Assembly (NCBI RefSeq): GCF_900589395.1
Contig: NZ_UUIS01000056.1
Span: forward strand, 57,429 to 121,428
Direction: 5' to 3'
From: Pseudomonas viridiflava
Lineage (GTDB): Bacteria; Pseudomonadota; Gammaproteobacteria; Pseudomonadales; Pseudomonadaceae
DNA length: 64,000 bases
Positions 7,405 to 15,621 of the stretch are shown here, in pieces. Below the pieces are notes generated by a model. It was not told the DNA's origin. It made no database searches and saw only the letters and a program-made list of their open reading frames with translations. A program made the translations under genes and the position numbers. Position 1 is the stretch's first letter, and every line of letters begins with the position of its first letter.

Positions 7405-7446
7405 CCCATGGCACAACTTTTTTGCCATGGGCGATGAGGTTTTTTT
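7405..7446 (+). terminator. Hairpin plus T-run between fecR and the Fur-like gene
   Basis: A perfect 8-base inverted repeat (CCCATGGC ... GCCATGGG, 11-base loop) is followed 8 bases later by seven T residues. It may end the fecR transcript, or act as a leader/attenuator for the Fur-like gene whose start is about 60 bases downstream. The gap between hairpin and T-run is longer than in a textbook terminator. Confidence 0.45.
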
Positions 7447-7507
7447 GCGTTCGTTCGTCTTATTAGAGGTGAACCGTAATAAACCCGGCCCGAAAAGGAG
7501 TTTGTGC

Positions 7508-7912
7508 ATGCTCAATCGCCAAGGAACAACCACCCGCACCCTGCTGCGACAGAACGCCATTGCGGCTCAGGCCCAGGCACCGTTGCCGACGGCTGCCGCC
7601 GAAAGCGACCGTGCCAACAATGAACACATCCGTGCACTGCTGAAGAATTTCGGCCTGCGCACCAGCCTGGTCCGTCTCAAGGTGCTCGACACCCTGCTGG
7701 TCGCCAGCGAGGAAGGCCAGCCCTTGGGGGTGCGCGGCATTCACAGCCAGTTGCTGCGCGTGGACGTGCCATTGTCGTTTCTGAGCGTGCGCGAGGTGCT
7801 CAAGCGCCTGTGCGATGAAGGCGTCATCGTCCTGGGCGCTGACAAGGCCTACACCCTGCACCCCAGAGCCTTGCAGTGGCTCGACAACGACGACAGCCGG
7901 CCCGCTCGGTAA
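7508..7912 (+). CDS. Fur-like winged-helix protein lacking the metal/dimerisation domain
   Basis: A 134-residue protein. Residues about 40-115 resemble the N-terminal winged-helix domain of Fur/Zur: LLKNFGLRTSLVRLKVLDTLL aligns with the first Fur helices, and VPLSFLSVREVLKRLCDEGVIVLG with the recognition helix and wing. The usual C-terminal domain with His/Cys metal ligands is missing; the protein ends soon after the wing. The first 35 residues are polar and Ala/Gln-rich. The start follows AAAAGGAG at good spacing. Annotated in pseudomonads as a Fe2+/Zn2+ uptake-regulation-like protein. Without the metal domain it may bind DNA constitutively or work as an accessory; this is inferred. Confidence 0.68.
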   Translation: MLNRQGTTTRTLLRQNAIAAQAQAPLPTAAAESDRANNEHIRALLKNFGLRTSLVRLKVLDTLLVASEEGQPLGVRGIHSQLLRVDVPLSFLSVREVLKRLCDEGVIVLGADKAYTLHPRALQWLDNDDSRPAR

Positions 7913-7937
7913 GCGGGCACACCTGCGGTTGAAATGA

Positions 7938-8126
7938 TCAGCGCTTGACCTTGCGGCGCATGACGCCGTTGAGGATCACCACCAGCACCGCCACACCGAT
8001 GGCGATGTACTGGAACGTCTGCTCGGTGATGGCACCGGTTTTCTGCAAGTGGGTAAGGCCCAGCATGATTGCCAATACGGACAAGGCAATCAGAACCGAA
8101 TACATCAAGCGTTGTTTATTGCTCAT
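7938..8126 (-). CDS. Small two-helix membrane protein (62 aa)
   Basis: A 62-residue inner-membrane protein with two predicted transmembrane helices (SVLIALSVLAIMLGLTHL and IAIGVAVLVVILNGVM) joined by a short polar loop and closed by a basic tail (RRKVKR), which places both ends in the cytoplasm. The start follows TCAGGAAAATGTC. Convergent with the Fur-like gene. Function unknown; such short proteins are common conserved hypotheticals in Pseudomonas. Confidence 0.72.
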   Translation of the reverse strand: MSNKQRLMYSVLIALSVLAIMLGLTHLQKTGAITEQTFQYIAIGVAVLVVILNGVMRRKVKR

Positions 8127-8343
8127 GACATTTTCCTGAATTCAACATGATCAGCCGCAGGCTGCGCGAAAGCGCGACCATGGTACGCCGATCCGCACCC
8201 GATGGCATCGTCCAACCCTCTAGGCCCTCTTCTTGCACACCCTGCAAACCTGTGCAGCATTGCCCTGTCTACACCAGCTGTGTTTAATGCGGCCCTCATT
8301 CAGGTGGAATGCCTGAGATTCACGTTTGCCAAGGAGTGTTCCC

Positions 8344-10155
8344 ATGCCCCATGAAGGCAGCCTGTTGCAGGCCGCAGTCGTGTTCCTGCTCGCCGCCGTC
8401 CTGACCGTCCCGCTGGCCAAGCGCCTGCAACTGGGTTCGGTCCTGGGTTACCTGTTTGCCGGCGTCATCATCGGCCCCTCGGTGCTGGGGCTTATCGCCA
8501 ATCCGGAGAGTGTCAGCCACATTTCGGAACTTGGGGTGGTATTGCTGCTGTTCATCATTGGCCTCGAACTGTCGCCCAAACGCCTGTGGGTGATGCGCAA
8601 GGCGGTCTTCGGCGTCGGTCTGCTGCAAGTGCTGCTGTGTGGCCTGGTGATCGGCGGCATCGCCCTGGTGGCCTTTGATCAACCCATGAACACAGCCATT
8701 GTGCTGGGCCTGGGCCTGGCCTTGTCGTCCACCGCCTTCGGCCTGCAAAGCCTGGCCGAGCGCAAGGAACTGGGCAGCCCGCATGGCCGCACCGCCTTTG
8801 CGATCCTGCTGTTCCAGGACATTGCTGCCATTCCACTGATCGCCCTGGTACCGATGCTGGCCGGGGCCAACCATCAGTCGAGTACCAGCGAAAGCCTTAC
8901 CCATGCACTGGAAATATTCGCCAGCATCGCCGTCGTGGTGATCGGCGGCCGTTACCTGCTGCGCCCGGTGTTTCGCATCGTGGCCCGCACCGGCATTCAG
9001 GAAGTGTCGACGGCCACCGCCCTGCTGGTGGTGATCGGCACGGCCTGGCTGATGGAACTGGTCGGCGTATCGATGGCGCTGGGGGCGTTTCTGGCCGGCC
9101 TGTTGCTGGCCGACTCCGAATATCGCCATGAACTGGAAGCACAGATCGAACCCTTCAAAGGTCTGCTGCTGGGCCTGTTTTTCATCAGCGTCGGCATGGG
9201 CGCCAACCTCAGTCTGCTGCTCACTGACCCGATAGTGGTGCTGGGCCTGACCCTGTTGCTGATCGGCCTGAAACTGCCGATCCTGTTTGTGATCGGGCGC
9301 ATGGCCGCCGGGCTCGGACGCCAGAACGCCGTCCAGTTGGGCCTGGTCCTGGCCGCCGGGGGCGAGTTTGCCTTCGTGGTGTTCAAGCTGGGCAATGCCG
9401 AAGGCCTGTTCCAGGCCCGGGTGTACGACATTCTGGTGCTGACCATCACCCTGTCGATGGCCCTTACGCCGCTGCTGTTCATGGCCACCGCGCGCTGGCT
9501 CAAGCCACGTCCGAAAGCCACTCCGGTGCCCGACGAATACCGGGACATCCACAGCGACCGACCACGCGTGGTGATTGCCGGCATGGGCCGCATGGGCCAG
9601 ATAGTGGCGCGGATCCTGCGCGCTCAGCATATTCCGTTCATCGCGCTGGACACGGCCGTGGAAACCATCGAGTTCACCCGCAGCTTCGGCAATGTGCCGG
9701 TGTTCTATGGCGACCCGCTGCGCCCTGAAATCCTGCGTGCGGCCAAGGTGCACGAAGCCGAGTACTTTGTCATTGCCACCGACGACCCGGAGACCAACAT
9801 CAAGACCGCCGAGCTGGTGCGCAAGCTGTACCCGGACATGAAAATCATCGCCCGGGCGCGTAACCGCCAGCACGTGCATCGCCTGATCGACCTCGGCGCC
9901 CATGCCGTGCGTGAAACCTTCTACTCAAGCCTGGAAATGAGCCGCCAGACGCTGCTGGGCCTGGGCTTGACCCAGGCGCAGGCCGATGCGCGCATCGAAC
10001 GGTTCAAGTGCCACGACGAACAGGTACTGGCCGATCAGCACCTGGTCTATGACGACGAAGCCAAGGTGTTGCAGACCGCCCGCGAGGCACGCAAGGAGCT
10101 TGAGCAACTGTTCGAATCCGACCAGCTGGATGAAGATCAGGCGCTCAAGCCCTGA
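8344..10155 (+). CDS. kefC: Monovalent cation:proton antiporter-2, KefB/KefC type
   Basis: A 603-residue potassium efflux antiporter. Residues 1-385 form the Na_H_Exchanger domain with about 12 membrane helices; characteristic pieces are LGYLFAGVIIGPSVLGL, ELGVVLLLFIIGLELSP and AILLFQDIAAIPLIAL (the FQD motif of the family). Residues about 405-530 form a TrkA-N/RCK nucleotide-binding domain starting PRVVIAGMGRMGQI. The tail is acidic. In the family, glutathione adducts release K+ and acidify the cytoplasm to protect from electrophiles. The start is chosen at the ATG after AAGGAG. No KefF/KefG ancillary oxidoreductase is adjacent, so glutathione gating is unproven. Confidence 0.88.
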   Translation: MPHEGSLLQAAVVFLLAAVLTVPLAKRLQLGSVLGYLFAGVIIGPSVLGLIANPESVSHISELGVVLLLFIIGLELSPKRLWVMRKAVFGVGLLQVLLCGLVIGGIALVAFDQPMNTAIVLGLGLALSSTAFGLQSLAERKELGSPHGRTAFAILLFQDIAAIPLIALVPMLAGANHQSSTSESLTHALEIFASIAVVVIGGRYLLRPVFRIVARTGIQEVSTATALLVVIGTAWLMELVGVSMALGAFLAGLLLADSEYRHELEAQIEPFKGLLLGLFFISVGMGANLSLLLTDPIVVLGLTLLLIGLKLPILFVIGRMAAGLGRQNAVQLGLVLAAGGEFAFVVFKLGNAEGLFQARVYDILVLTITLSMALTPLLFMATARWLKPRPKATPVPDEYRDIHSDRPRVVIAGMGRMGQIVARILRAQHIPFIALDTAVETIEFTRSFGNVPVFYGDPLRPEILRAAKVHEAEYFVIATDDPETNIKTAELVRKLYPDMKIIARARNRQHVHRLIDLGAHAVRETFYSSLEMSRQTLLGLGLTQAQADARIERFKCHDEQVLADQHLVYDDEAKVLQTAREARKELEQLFESDQLDEDQALKP

Positions 10156-10212
10156 GTTCATGATCGCTGCTAAAGCAGCGCCCACGGTCTGGCGGCCGGT
10201 ACACATCATCGG

Positions 10213-10239
10213 ACCTGTGGGAAGCGGCTTGCCGGCGAT
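10213..10239 (+). repeat. Single Pseudomonas REP sequence
   Basis: ACCTGTGGGAAGCGGCTTGCCGGCGAT is a degenerate copy of the common REP core (CTGTGGGAGCGGGCTTGCCCGCGA), placed between the convergent stops of kefC and the efflux operon. Confidence 0.7.
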
Positions 10240-10248
10240 ATAGCGTTC

Positions 10249-11673
10249 TCAGAACCCGCCGCCCAGCGATGCATACAGCCCCACCAGGGCCTGCGCCTGG
10301 GTCGTGGCGCTCTGAACCCACTGCTCCTGGGTGCTGAGCAGGGCCCGTTGCACCGACAGCACATTGAAAAAGTCCGCCGCGCCTTCGACGTATTGTCGCC
10401 TGGCCGTCTCCAGCGCCACCTGGTTGTGTTGCACCGCGTCCTGCAACTTGCGCTGTTGCAATTGGCTGGCGTTGTACAGGCTCATGCTGTCGTCGATTTC
10501 CTGCCAGGCCCGCAAGACCGTCTGCTGATAGCCCAGTGCGGCTTCCTGCTCCTGCGCCTCGCGCAACTGCAACATGCCGCGCAGGCGGCCGCCGGAAAAG
10601 ACCGGCAGGCTGATCTGTGGCCCGAAGCCGAACTGGCGAGCACTCCAGCTGCCAAAATCCGACAACTGCAAGGACTGCAAGCCGACATTGCCCGACAGGG
10701 TGATGCGCGGGTAGAAGTCGCCCTGGGCCACCCCGGTGCTGGCGGTGGCCGCGTGCAAACGCGCCTCGGCGCGACGAATGTCCGGGCGCCGCTCAGCCAG
10801 CTGCGAAGGCAGCCCCACCGGAATCCGCGCCGGCACGGCGGCCATCTGCACGGTCTTTTCCAGCTCGCCCTGCAAGGCCCGTGGTGTGTGTGCCAACAAC
10901 AGGCCCAGCGCGTTGATCAACTGCGCCTGGCGCTGCTCAAGCACCGGCAGGCGTGACTCCACCGCTGACACCTCGGCAGCCGCTTCGGCGACATCCAGGT
11001 CAGTGGCCACACCGTTTTGCAGGCGCACCTGCGACAGCTCGAGGCTGTTGCGCGCCAGGTCCAGGTTCTGCCGGATCACCTTCAAGGTGCCCTGCACGCC
11101 ACGCAGGGCCAGGTACTGGCGCGCCACCTCGGCCTGCATGGCCAGCAAAGCGCCGCGCTGGTCGTTTTCGGCCACCTCCACCTGCGCGCCGGCGGCCTCG
11201 ACTTCACGACGCACCCGCCCCCACAGGTCCAGCTCCCAACTGGCACCCACACCACCGTCCCATTGCTCGAACGGCGCCCGGCCCTGATTGCCCGAAGGGT
11301 CATTGAGCCCCTTGCCGCTGTTGCGCTTGCGCTGATAACCCAGGTTGGCGTTGACCTCGGGTAACTGCTCGCCACTGCTGACCCGATACAAGGCCCGGCT
11401 CTGTGCCAGGCGGGCAGCGGCCATGCGCAGATCCAGGTTGGCCGTACTGGCCCGGTCAATCAACGAGTCCAGCAACGGGTCCTGAAACACTTTCCACCAC
11501 CGCGCCTCGACAGGCGCCATGACCGGCTGGCTGGGCGCCTGCTCACCGGCCACCGGCAGCCACTGGAGGCGGGCGTCACTGGCCGGGCGCTGGAAGTCCT
11601 TGCCCACCTGGCAGCCGCTGAGTACCGCACTGATTGCCAGGCTCAAGGCACAGGCACTGAAAAGGCGGCTCAT
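10249..11673 (-). CDS. NodT-family outer-membrane efflux lipoprotein
   Basis: A 474-residue outer-membrane channel of the OEP/NodT family. It starts with a lipoprotein signal whose lipobox VLSGC gives an acylated Cys near residue 21. Two OEP repeats are recognisable: LDSLIDRASTANLDLRMAAARLAQSRAL in the first half, and RPDIRRAEARLHAATASTGVAQGDFYPRI in the second. It is the last gene of a three-gene operon; its start overlaps the stop of the HlyD gene (ATGA type). It supplies the outer-membrane exit duct for the tripartite pump. Confidence 0.9.
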   Translation of the reverse strand: MSRLFSACALSLAISAVLSGCQVGKDFQRPASDARLQWLPVAGEQAPSQPVMAPVEARWWKVFQDPLLDSLIDRASTANLDLRMAAARLAQSRALYRVSSGEQLPEVNANLGYQRKRNSGKGLNDPSGNQGRAPFEQWDGGVGASWELDLWGRVRREVEAAGAQVEVAENDQRGALLAMQAEVARQYLALRGVQGTLKVIRQNLDLARNSLELSQVRLQNGVATDLDVAEAAAEVSAVESRLPVLEQRQAQLINALGLLLAHTPRALQGELEKTVQMAAVPARIPVGLPSQLAERRPDIRRAEARLHAATASTGVAQGDFYPRITLSGNVGLQSLQLSDFGSWSARQFGFGPQISLPVFSGGRLRGMLQLREAQEQEAALGYQQTVLRAWQEIDDSMSLYNASQLQQRKLQDAVQHNQVALETARRQYVEGAADFFNVLSVQRALLSTQEQWVQSATTQAQALVGLYASLGGGF

Positions 11674-12725
11674 CGGCGGGTCACCGCAGCGGTGCCCGGC
11701 AACGATGTGGTGTCGATCGTGGCCTGCACCGACATACCGACCCGCAGCCGCTCAGCCAAGGGCTGCCCCGGTTCAAGCACGATCTTCACCGGAATCCGTT
11801 GCACCACCTTGGTGAAGTTGCCCGTGGCGTTATCGGGTCGTACGGCGGCGAAGGTCACACCGGTGGCCGGTGCGATGCTGTCCACATGCGCCTTGAGCAC
11901 CTGGTCGGGGTAAGTATCGACGCGCACCTGTACTGTTTGCCCGACGCTGACGTGGGTCAGTTGGGTTTCCTGGAAGTTACCCAGGATATAGGCCTGCTGC
12001 AGCGGCACCAGCGACAGCAGCTTGCTGCCAGGCACCACATAGTTGCCAACCCGCACGGCGCGCTCGCCGACCGTGCCGTCGATGGGCGCCACGATGCGGG
12101 TGTACGACAGCTGCAGTCGCGCCTGCTCAAGCGCCGCTTCGGCACGCTGCAAGGCGGCCTGGGCACTGTGCTGTCGGGCCTTGAGAATATCGACCTGCTT
12201 GCGCTCGGCAGCCAGGGTCGCATCGGCACTGGTGTGCCGGGCATTGGCGGTGTCGATGCGGTTGCGCGCCTGCTGGGCGTTCTGCACGGTGCCGGCACCG
12301 GCGCCGGCCAGATGGTCGTAGCGGGTGCGCTCCTGCTCGGCGAACGTTACCGCCGCCTGGCTGGCCTGCAAGGCGGCCTTGGCGCTGGCGATCACTGAGG
12401 CCTGGCGCTGCAGCAGCGCATCGGCTTCATCGCGCCGGGCGGCCGCCGCCTGCACCTCGGCTTCGCTGGCGGCCAGGGCCGCCTGCAGGTCCTTGTCATC
12501 GATGCGGGCCAGCAGCTCACCGGCCTTGACCTGCTGGTTATCCTCCACCAGCACCTGGCTGATAAAACCGGAAACCTTGGGCGCGACCACCGAATAGTCG
12601 GCAGCAATGAAGGCATCATTGGTGCGCTGGTGCTCGCCCTGCCCGGCCAGGGCATATAACCCCATACCCGTCAGGACAAGCGCAATGCCACACAGCGCCA
12701 GGGTCTGTTTCGACGTCATTTTCAT
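11670..12725 (-). CDS. HlyD-family membrane fusion protein (EmrA-like)
   Basis: A 351-residue periplasmic adaptor. One N-terminal membrane anchor (TLALCGIALVLTGMGLYAL), a biotinyl/lipoyl domain split around a coiled-coil hairpin (VVAPKVSGFISQVLVEDNQQVKAGELLARID then Ala/Gln/Glu-rich heptads to residue 190), and a beta-barrel with YTRIVAPIDGTVGERAVRVGNYV. It bridges the MFS pump and the outer-membrane channel encoded on either side. Spacing to the MFS gene upstream is 19 bases; overlap of 4 bases with the channel gene downstream. Confidence 0.9.
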   Translation of the reverse strand: MKMTSKQTLALCGIALVLTGMGLYALAGQGEHQRTNDAFIAADYSVVAPKVSGFISQVLVEDNQQVKAGELLARIDDKDLQAALAASEAEVQAAAARRDEADALLQRQASVIASAKAALQASQAAVTFAEQERTRYDHLAGAGAGTVQNAQQARNRIDTANARHTSADATLAAERKQVDILKARQHSAQAALQRAEAALEQARLQLSYTRIVAPIDGTVGERAVRVGNYVVPGSKLLSLVPLQQAYILGNFQETQLTHVSVGQTVQVRVDTYPDQVLKAHVDSIAPATGVTFAAVRPDNATGNFTKVVQRIPVKIVLEPGQPLAERLRVGMSVQATIDTTSLPGTAAVTRR

Positions 12726-12744
12726 GACCGGTTCTCCAAAAGGC

Positions 12745-14280
12745 TCAGTTCAATGCCCGCGGTGGATACACCCGCGTCGGCATCACAGGAATCAGCAGCA
12801 TCAGGGCGACTGCCAGCCAGCCCATGCAGTAGTAGAGATCGGCGCTGGTGAGCACCACGGCCTGCTCATGCAGGCGGTGACTGAGTGTCATCGGGTCGGC
12901 ATCGCCGCTCACCCACGGCGCATTGCCCAGGCGATCAACCAGGGTGTTGGAATGAAAATGCTGGCGCACCGTGGTCAACGTCTCGATCACGCCGGTGGCG
13001 ACCACGCCGGCCAAGCCACGCACGGTATTGAACCAGGCCGATGCAAAAGGCCCGTCCTGCGGGGCAATGCCGCCGGTGGCCTGGATCAGCAGCGGCAGCA
13101 CGGCCATAGGCTGGCCGATAACTTGCAGCAGTTGCAAAACATAGAAGTTGTCGCGAATCCACTCGGAGGTCATCTGCGTGGCCAGCGCGCAATGCAGCCC
13201 CAGCATCGACAACCCCAGCGCCAGTACCCAGCGGCAGTCGACCCGGCGCAGGTTGCACAGCGCCGCCAGCAATGGCAGCACCAGCAATTGCGGCAAGGCC
13301 ACCATCAGCATCATCGGTGCTGTCTGCAAGGGCCGGTAACCGTGCACCTGGGCCAGGTAGGCCGACGGAATCGATGCCACGGCGGTCAGCACCACCAGCA
13401 CCCCTGCCAGGGTCAGCAAGGCATGCGACAGGTTAAGGTCGGCCAACAATTGCAGCTTGAAAAACGGCACCGGGGCAAACCACTCATTGAGCAGAAATGC
13501 CGCCAGCAACAGCAAGCCTGCGCTCAGCAGAAACACAATCAACGACGACTCGAACCCGTCCAGTCGATTGCTTTCGAGCATGCCGATGACCAGCATCACA
13601 ATGGCGGGCAGCCCCAGCAACAGGCCACGCCAGTTGAACGACTTGAAGCGCTCCAGACGCGGCGCGTCCTGCACGATGCCGTGAGACACGGCGATCATCG
13701 CCACCAGACACGGCGGGATGACCTGCCAGAAGGTCCATTGCCAGGTGAAGTACTCGGTCCACAGCGCGGCCAGCGGTGTGCCCAGTCCGGGGCCGAACGT
13801 GGCCGTCAAGGCATAACCGGCCAGGCCATACAGCTTGATCGAAGGTGGCAGAAACCGCAGGGCGACGGTCATCAGCATCGGCGGCAGGCAACCGGCGGCC
13901 AGGCCTTGCAGAGTGCGCAACACCAACAGGCTCGGGTAATCCGGTGCCAGCGGGCACAGCAAGGCCAGCACCACGAACGCCGCGATCGCTCCCAGTGTGA
14001 AGCGGCGCAGCGACAGGGTGACGGCAAACCAGGGCGCAAAGGCCATGGCGGCGACCGAGCTGGCCGAATAACAGGCGATCAGCCAGCTGGCTTCATCGGC
14101 CCCGATGAACATTGCCCCGCGAATATCAGCCATCGCCGTGCGGGTCACGCCCTCATTGATACCTGCGACCAGCACCGCCAGCAACACCCCGAGCAACCCG
14201 AGCACCCGCTCCAGACCGAACACGGGCGCGACAGCAACCGAAGGCGAGAGAACAGGCGCTGGCGTGGCGAGCAGGGTCAT
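12745..14280 (-). CDS. DHA2-family MFS drug exporter (EmrB-like)
   Basis: A 511-residue inner-membrane transporter with 14 predicted helices, first gene of the operon. Features: LGLLGVLLAVLVAGINEGVTRTAM (helix 1), DEASWLIACYSASSVAAMAF, and the motif-C-like stretch GYALTATFGPGLGTPLAAL. It begins after a Ser/Pro-rich cytoplasmic start. The neighbouring adaptor and OMF genes indicate a complete EmrAB-TolC-like pump exporting hydrophobic compounds; the substrate cannot be told. Gene order (pump, adaptor, channel) is unusual in placing the MFS protein first. Upstream there are about 130 bases with an AT-rich stretch around 14320-14355, the likely promoter. Confidence 0.88.
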   Translation of the reverse strand: MTLLATPAPVLSPSVAVAPVFGLERVLGLLGVLLAVLVAGINEGVTRTAMADIRGAMFIGADEASWLIACYSASSVAAMAFAPWFAVTLSLRRFTLGAIAAFVVLALLCPLAPDYPSLLVLRTLQGLAAGCLPPMLMTVALRFLPPSIKLYGLAGYALTATFGPGLGTPLAALWTEYFTWQWTFWQVIPPCLVAMIAVSHGIVQDAPRLERFKSFNWRGLLLGLPAIVMLVIGMLESNRLDGFESSLIVFLLSAGLLLLAAFLLNEWFAPVPFFKLQLLADLNLSHALLTLAGVLVVLTAVASIPSAYLAQVHGYRPLQTAPMMLMVALPQLLVLPLLAALCNLRRVDCRWVLALGLSMLGLHCALATQMTSEWIRDNFYVLQLLQVIGQPMAVLPLLIQATGGIAPQDGPFASAWFNTVRGLAGVVATGVIETLTTVRQHFHSNTLVDRLGNAPWVSGDADPMTLSHRLHEQAVVLTSADLYYCMGWLAVALMLLIPVMPTRVYPPRALN

Positions 14281-14411
14281 GAACAGACAGTCCGGGGCAT
14301 TGAAAACCCAGGCAGTTTAAAAAGAGTCTGTCGTTACGAAAATTTACATTTAGGCAGCTTATGAGTGCGCCAGACGCAAGGGTCAAGGATTGTCCATTGC
14401 TTTGAACGCTA

Positions 14412-15338
14412 TCACCCGTCTGGACCGTCCCAGTAACGCGCGTGCATGCCCAGCCTTTTCTTCCACGCCACCGACAGCCGTTTTTCGTGACGGCTGAGCT
14501 TGTAGGCGATCAGCTTCAAGGCATTGCGCAGGATCGACAGCGGCCACCACCACCAGCGCCGGGGGCCGATGAAGGCCAACTCCGATTTGACATAGCGCAT
14601 GCCCTCGCCGGCAATGCCGCCAAAGCTTTCGTAAATCCAGTGCTCGCGCGCCTGGAACACGCCGATGTCGAAGTAGCGACGAAACTCCTCGATCAGGCTG
14701 TAGTTGTGCGAATGACGGCACACCGCCGACCCTTCATAGGCCACTTTCCAGCCTGCCAGCAGCATTTTTGCCGCCACGTACATGTCTTCGGACAGGATCA
14801 CATGGCGCGGAAATCCACCCACGGCCAGCAGCGCCTCGCGCCGGTAGGCCGCGAAGGAATTGGACATGAACGGTGTCTTGATGCCCAGCGCCTCGGCATC
14901 GGCCAGGGTCTTGACCTGCGAGGTCGGCGGGTAGTTGAACAGCCGCGCGTGCCGGGCCAGCAGGTTGGCGTCGCGGTGCGGCAATTGCCGGCCGCACACG
15001 GCACCGACCCTGGGGTCGGCGAACGGCAGCAACAGGTTGGCAATTGCATCAGCCTGTTCCAGGCAGGCGTCCTGGGTCAGGTAGACATAGACGTCATAGC
15101 CCGGATAACGCTCGACCATCATCTGCCGGGTGCCACCGTGGTTGAAGTCCTTGCTGTCGATCACCGTCACGTCTGCGCAACGCGACCGGGCCAGCGCCAG
15201 GGTGCCATCGCTGGAGCTGGAATCGACAATCAGGGTATCGAATGAAGCACTCTGCCCCACCAGCGAATCCAGCAAGCGCTCCAGGTCCTTGCGCCCGTTA
15301 TAGGTCGGGATTACACACGCCACACTCAAAGACGGCAT
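14412..15338 (-). CDS. Family 2 glycosyltransferase (rhamnosyltransferase-like)
   Basis: A 308-residue GT-A enzyme. The family-2 start VACVIPTYNGRKDLERLLDSLV is followed by LIVDSSSSDGT (nucleotide-sugar binding), the acidic VYVYLTQDACLEQADAI and, further on, HVILSEDMYVAAKMLLAGW with the probable catalytic ED. The start was placed at MPSLSVA behind GGAG; an in-frame ATG six codons earlier is less well served. The C-terminal region is basic and may associate with the membrane. Similar proteins add rhamnose or related sugars to lipopolysaccharide or exopolysaccharide. It stands alone, with no polysaccharide operon nearby, so the acceptor is unknown. Confidence 0.78.
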   Translation of the reverse strand: MPSLSVACVIPTYNGRKDLERLLDSLVGQSASFDTLIVDSSSSDGTLALARSRCADVTVIDSKDFNHGGTRQMMVERYPGYDVYVYLTQDACLEQADAIANLLLPFADPRVGAVCGRQLPHRDANLLARHARLFNYPPTSQVKTLADAEALGIKTPFMSNSFAAYRREALLAVGGFPRHVILSEDMYVAAKMLLAGWKVAYEGSAVCRHSHNYSLIEEFRRYFDIGVFQAREHWIYESFGGIAGEGMRYVKSELAFIGPRRWWWWPLSILRNALKLIAYKLSRHEKRLSVAWKKRLGMHARYWDGPDG

Positions 15339-15414
15339 AACAATACTCCAGGGCATACGACAGGGCCCGATTTGTCAGCGTCCTTGAGGCTAGCTCAGTG
15401 TGTGGTAGCGCGCT

Positions 15415-15621
15415 TAAGGCGCCTCTAAAAACGTAGGCGAGGCAGTCAGCGCAATACCGACGGCGGCCCCACAAAAACAGGCGAAAAACGGTCGGAGTCG
15501 CGGCCGACTTTACGGGTTGTAAATGAGCATTCTGACCGGGATCGCGCACGATCGGACTCGCGCACGAGCCTGTTTTTAACGCAGCGATGACAACGCAGGT
15601 AGTTTTTAGAGGAGCCCCTTA
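15415..15621. repeat. MITE-like element A (about 207 bp, imperfect terminal inverted repeats)
   Basis: Ends read TAAGGCGCCTCTAAAAACGTA and, inverted, TAAGGGGCTCCTCTAAAAACTA. No coding gene is inside. On the minus strand the element contains GCTGCGTTAAAAA and AATGCTCATTTACA, both also found in element B (26495-26636). The right end overlaps the stop codon of moeA. Probably a non-autonomous mobile or REP-related element; no transposase is present. Confidence 0.6.

Noticed and set aside
8320..9903. A 527-codon minus-strand frame opposite kefC
   Set aside because: Low-complexity shadow product; the kefC frame shows exchanger and nucleotide-binding domains.
12607..14364. A 585-codon plus-strand frame opposite the EmrB-like gene
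   Set aside because: His/Gln/Arg-rich shadow; the opposite strand encodes a clean 14-helix transporter.
15357..15618. A possible small gene in the gap before moeA
   Set aside because: The only frame (83 codons) spans the inverted-repeat element and has no family resemblance or ribosome-binding site.
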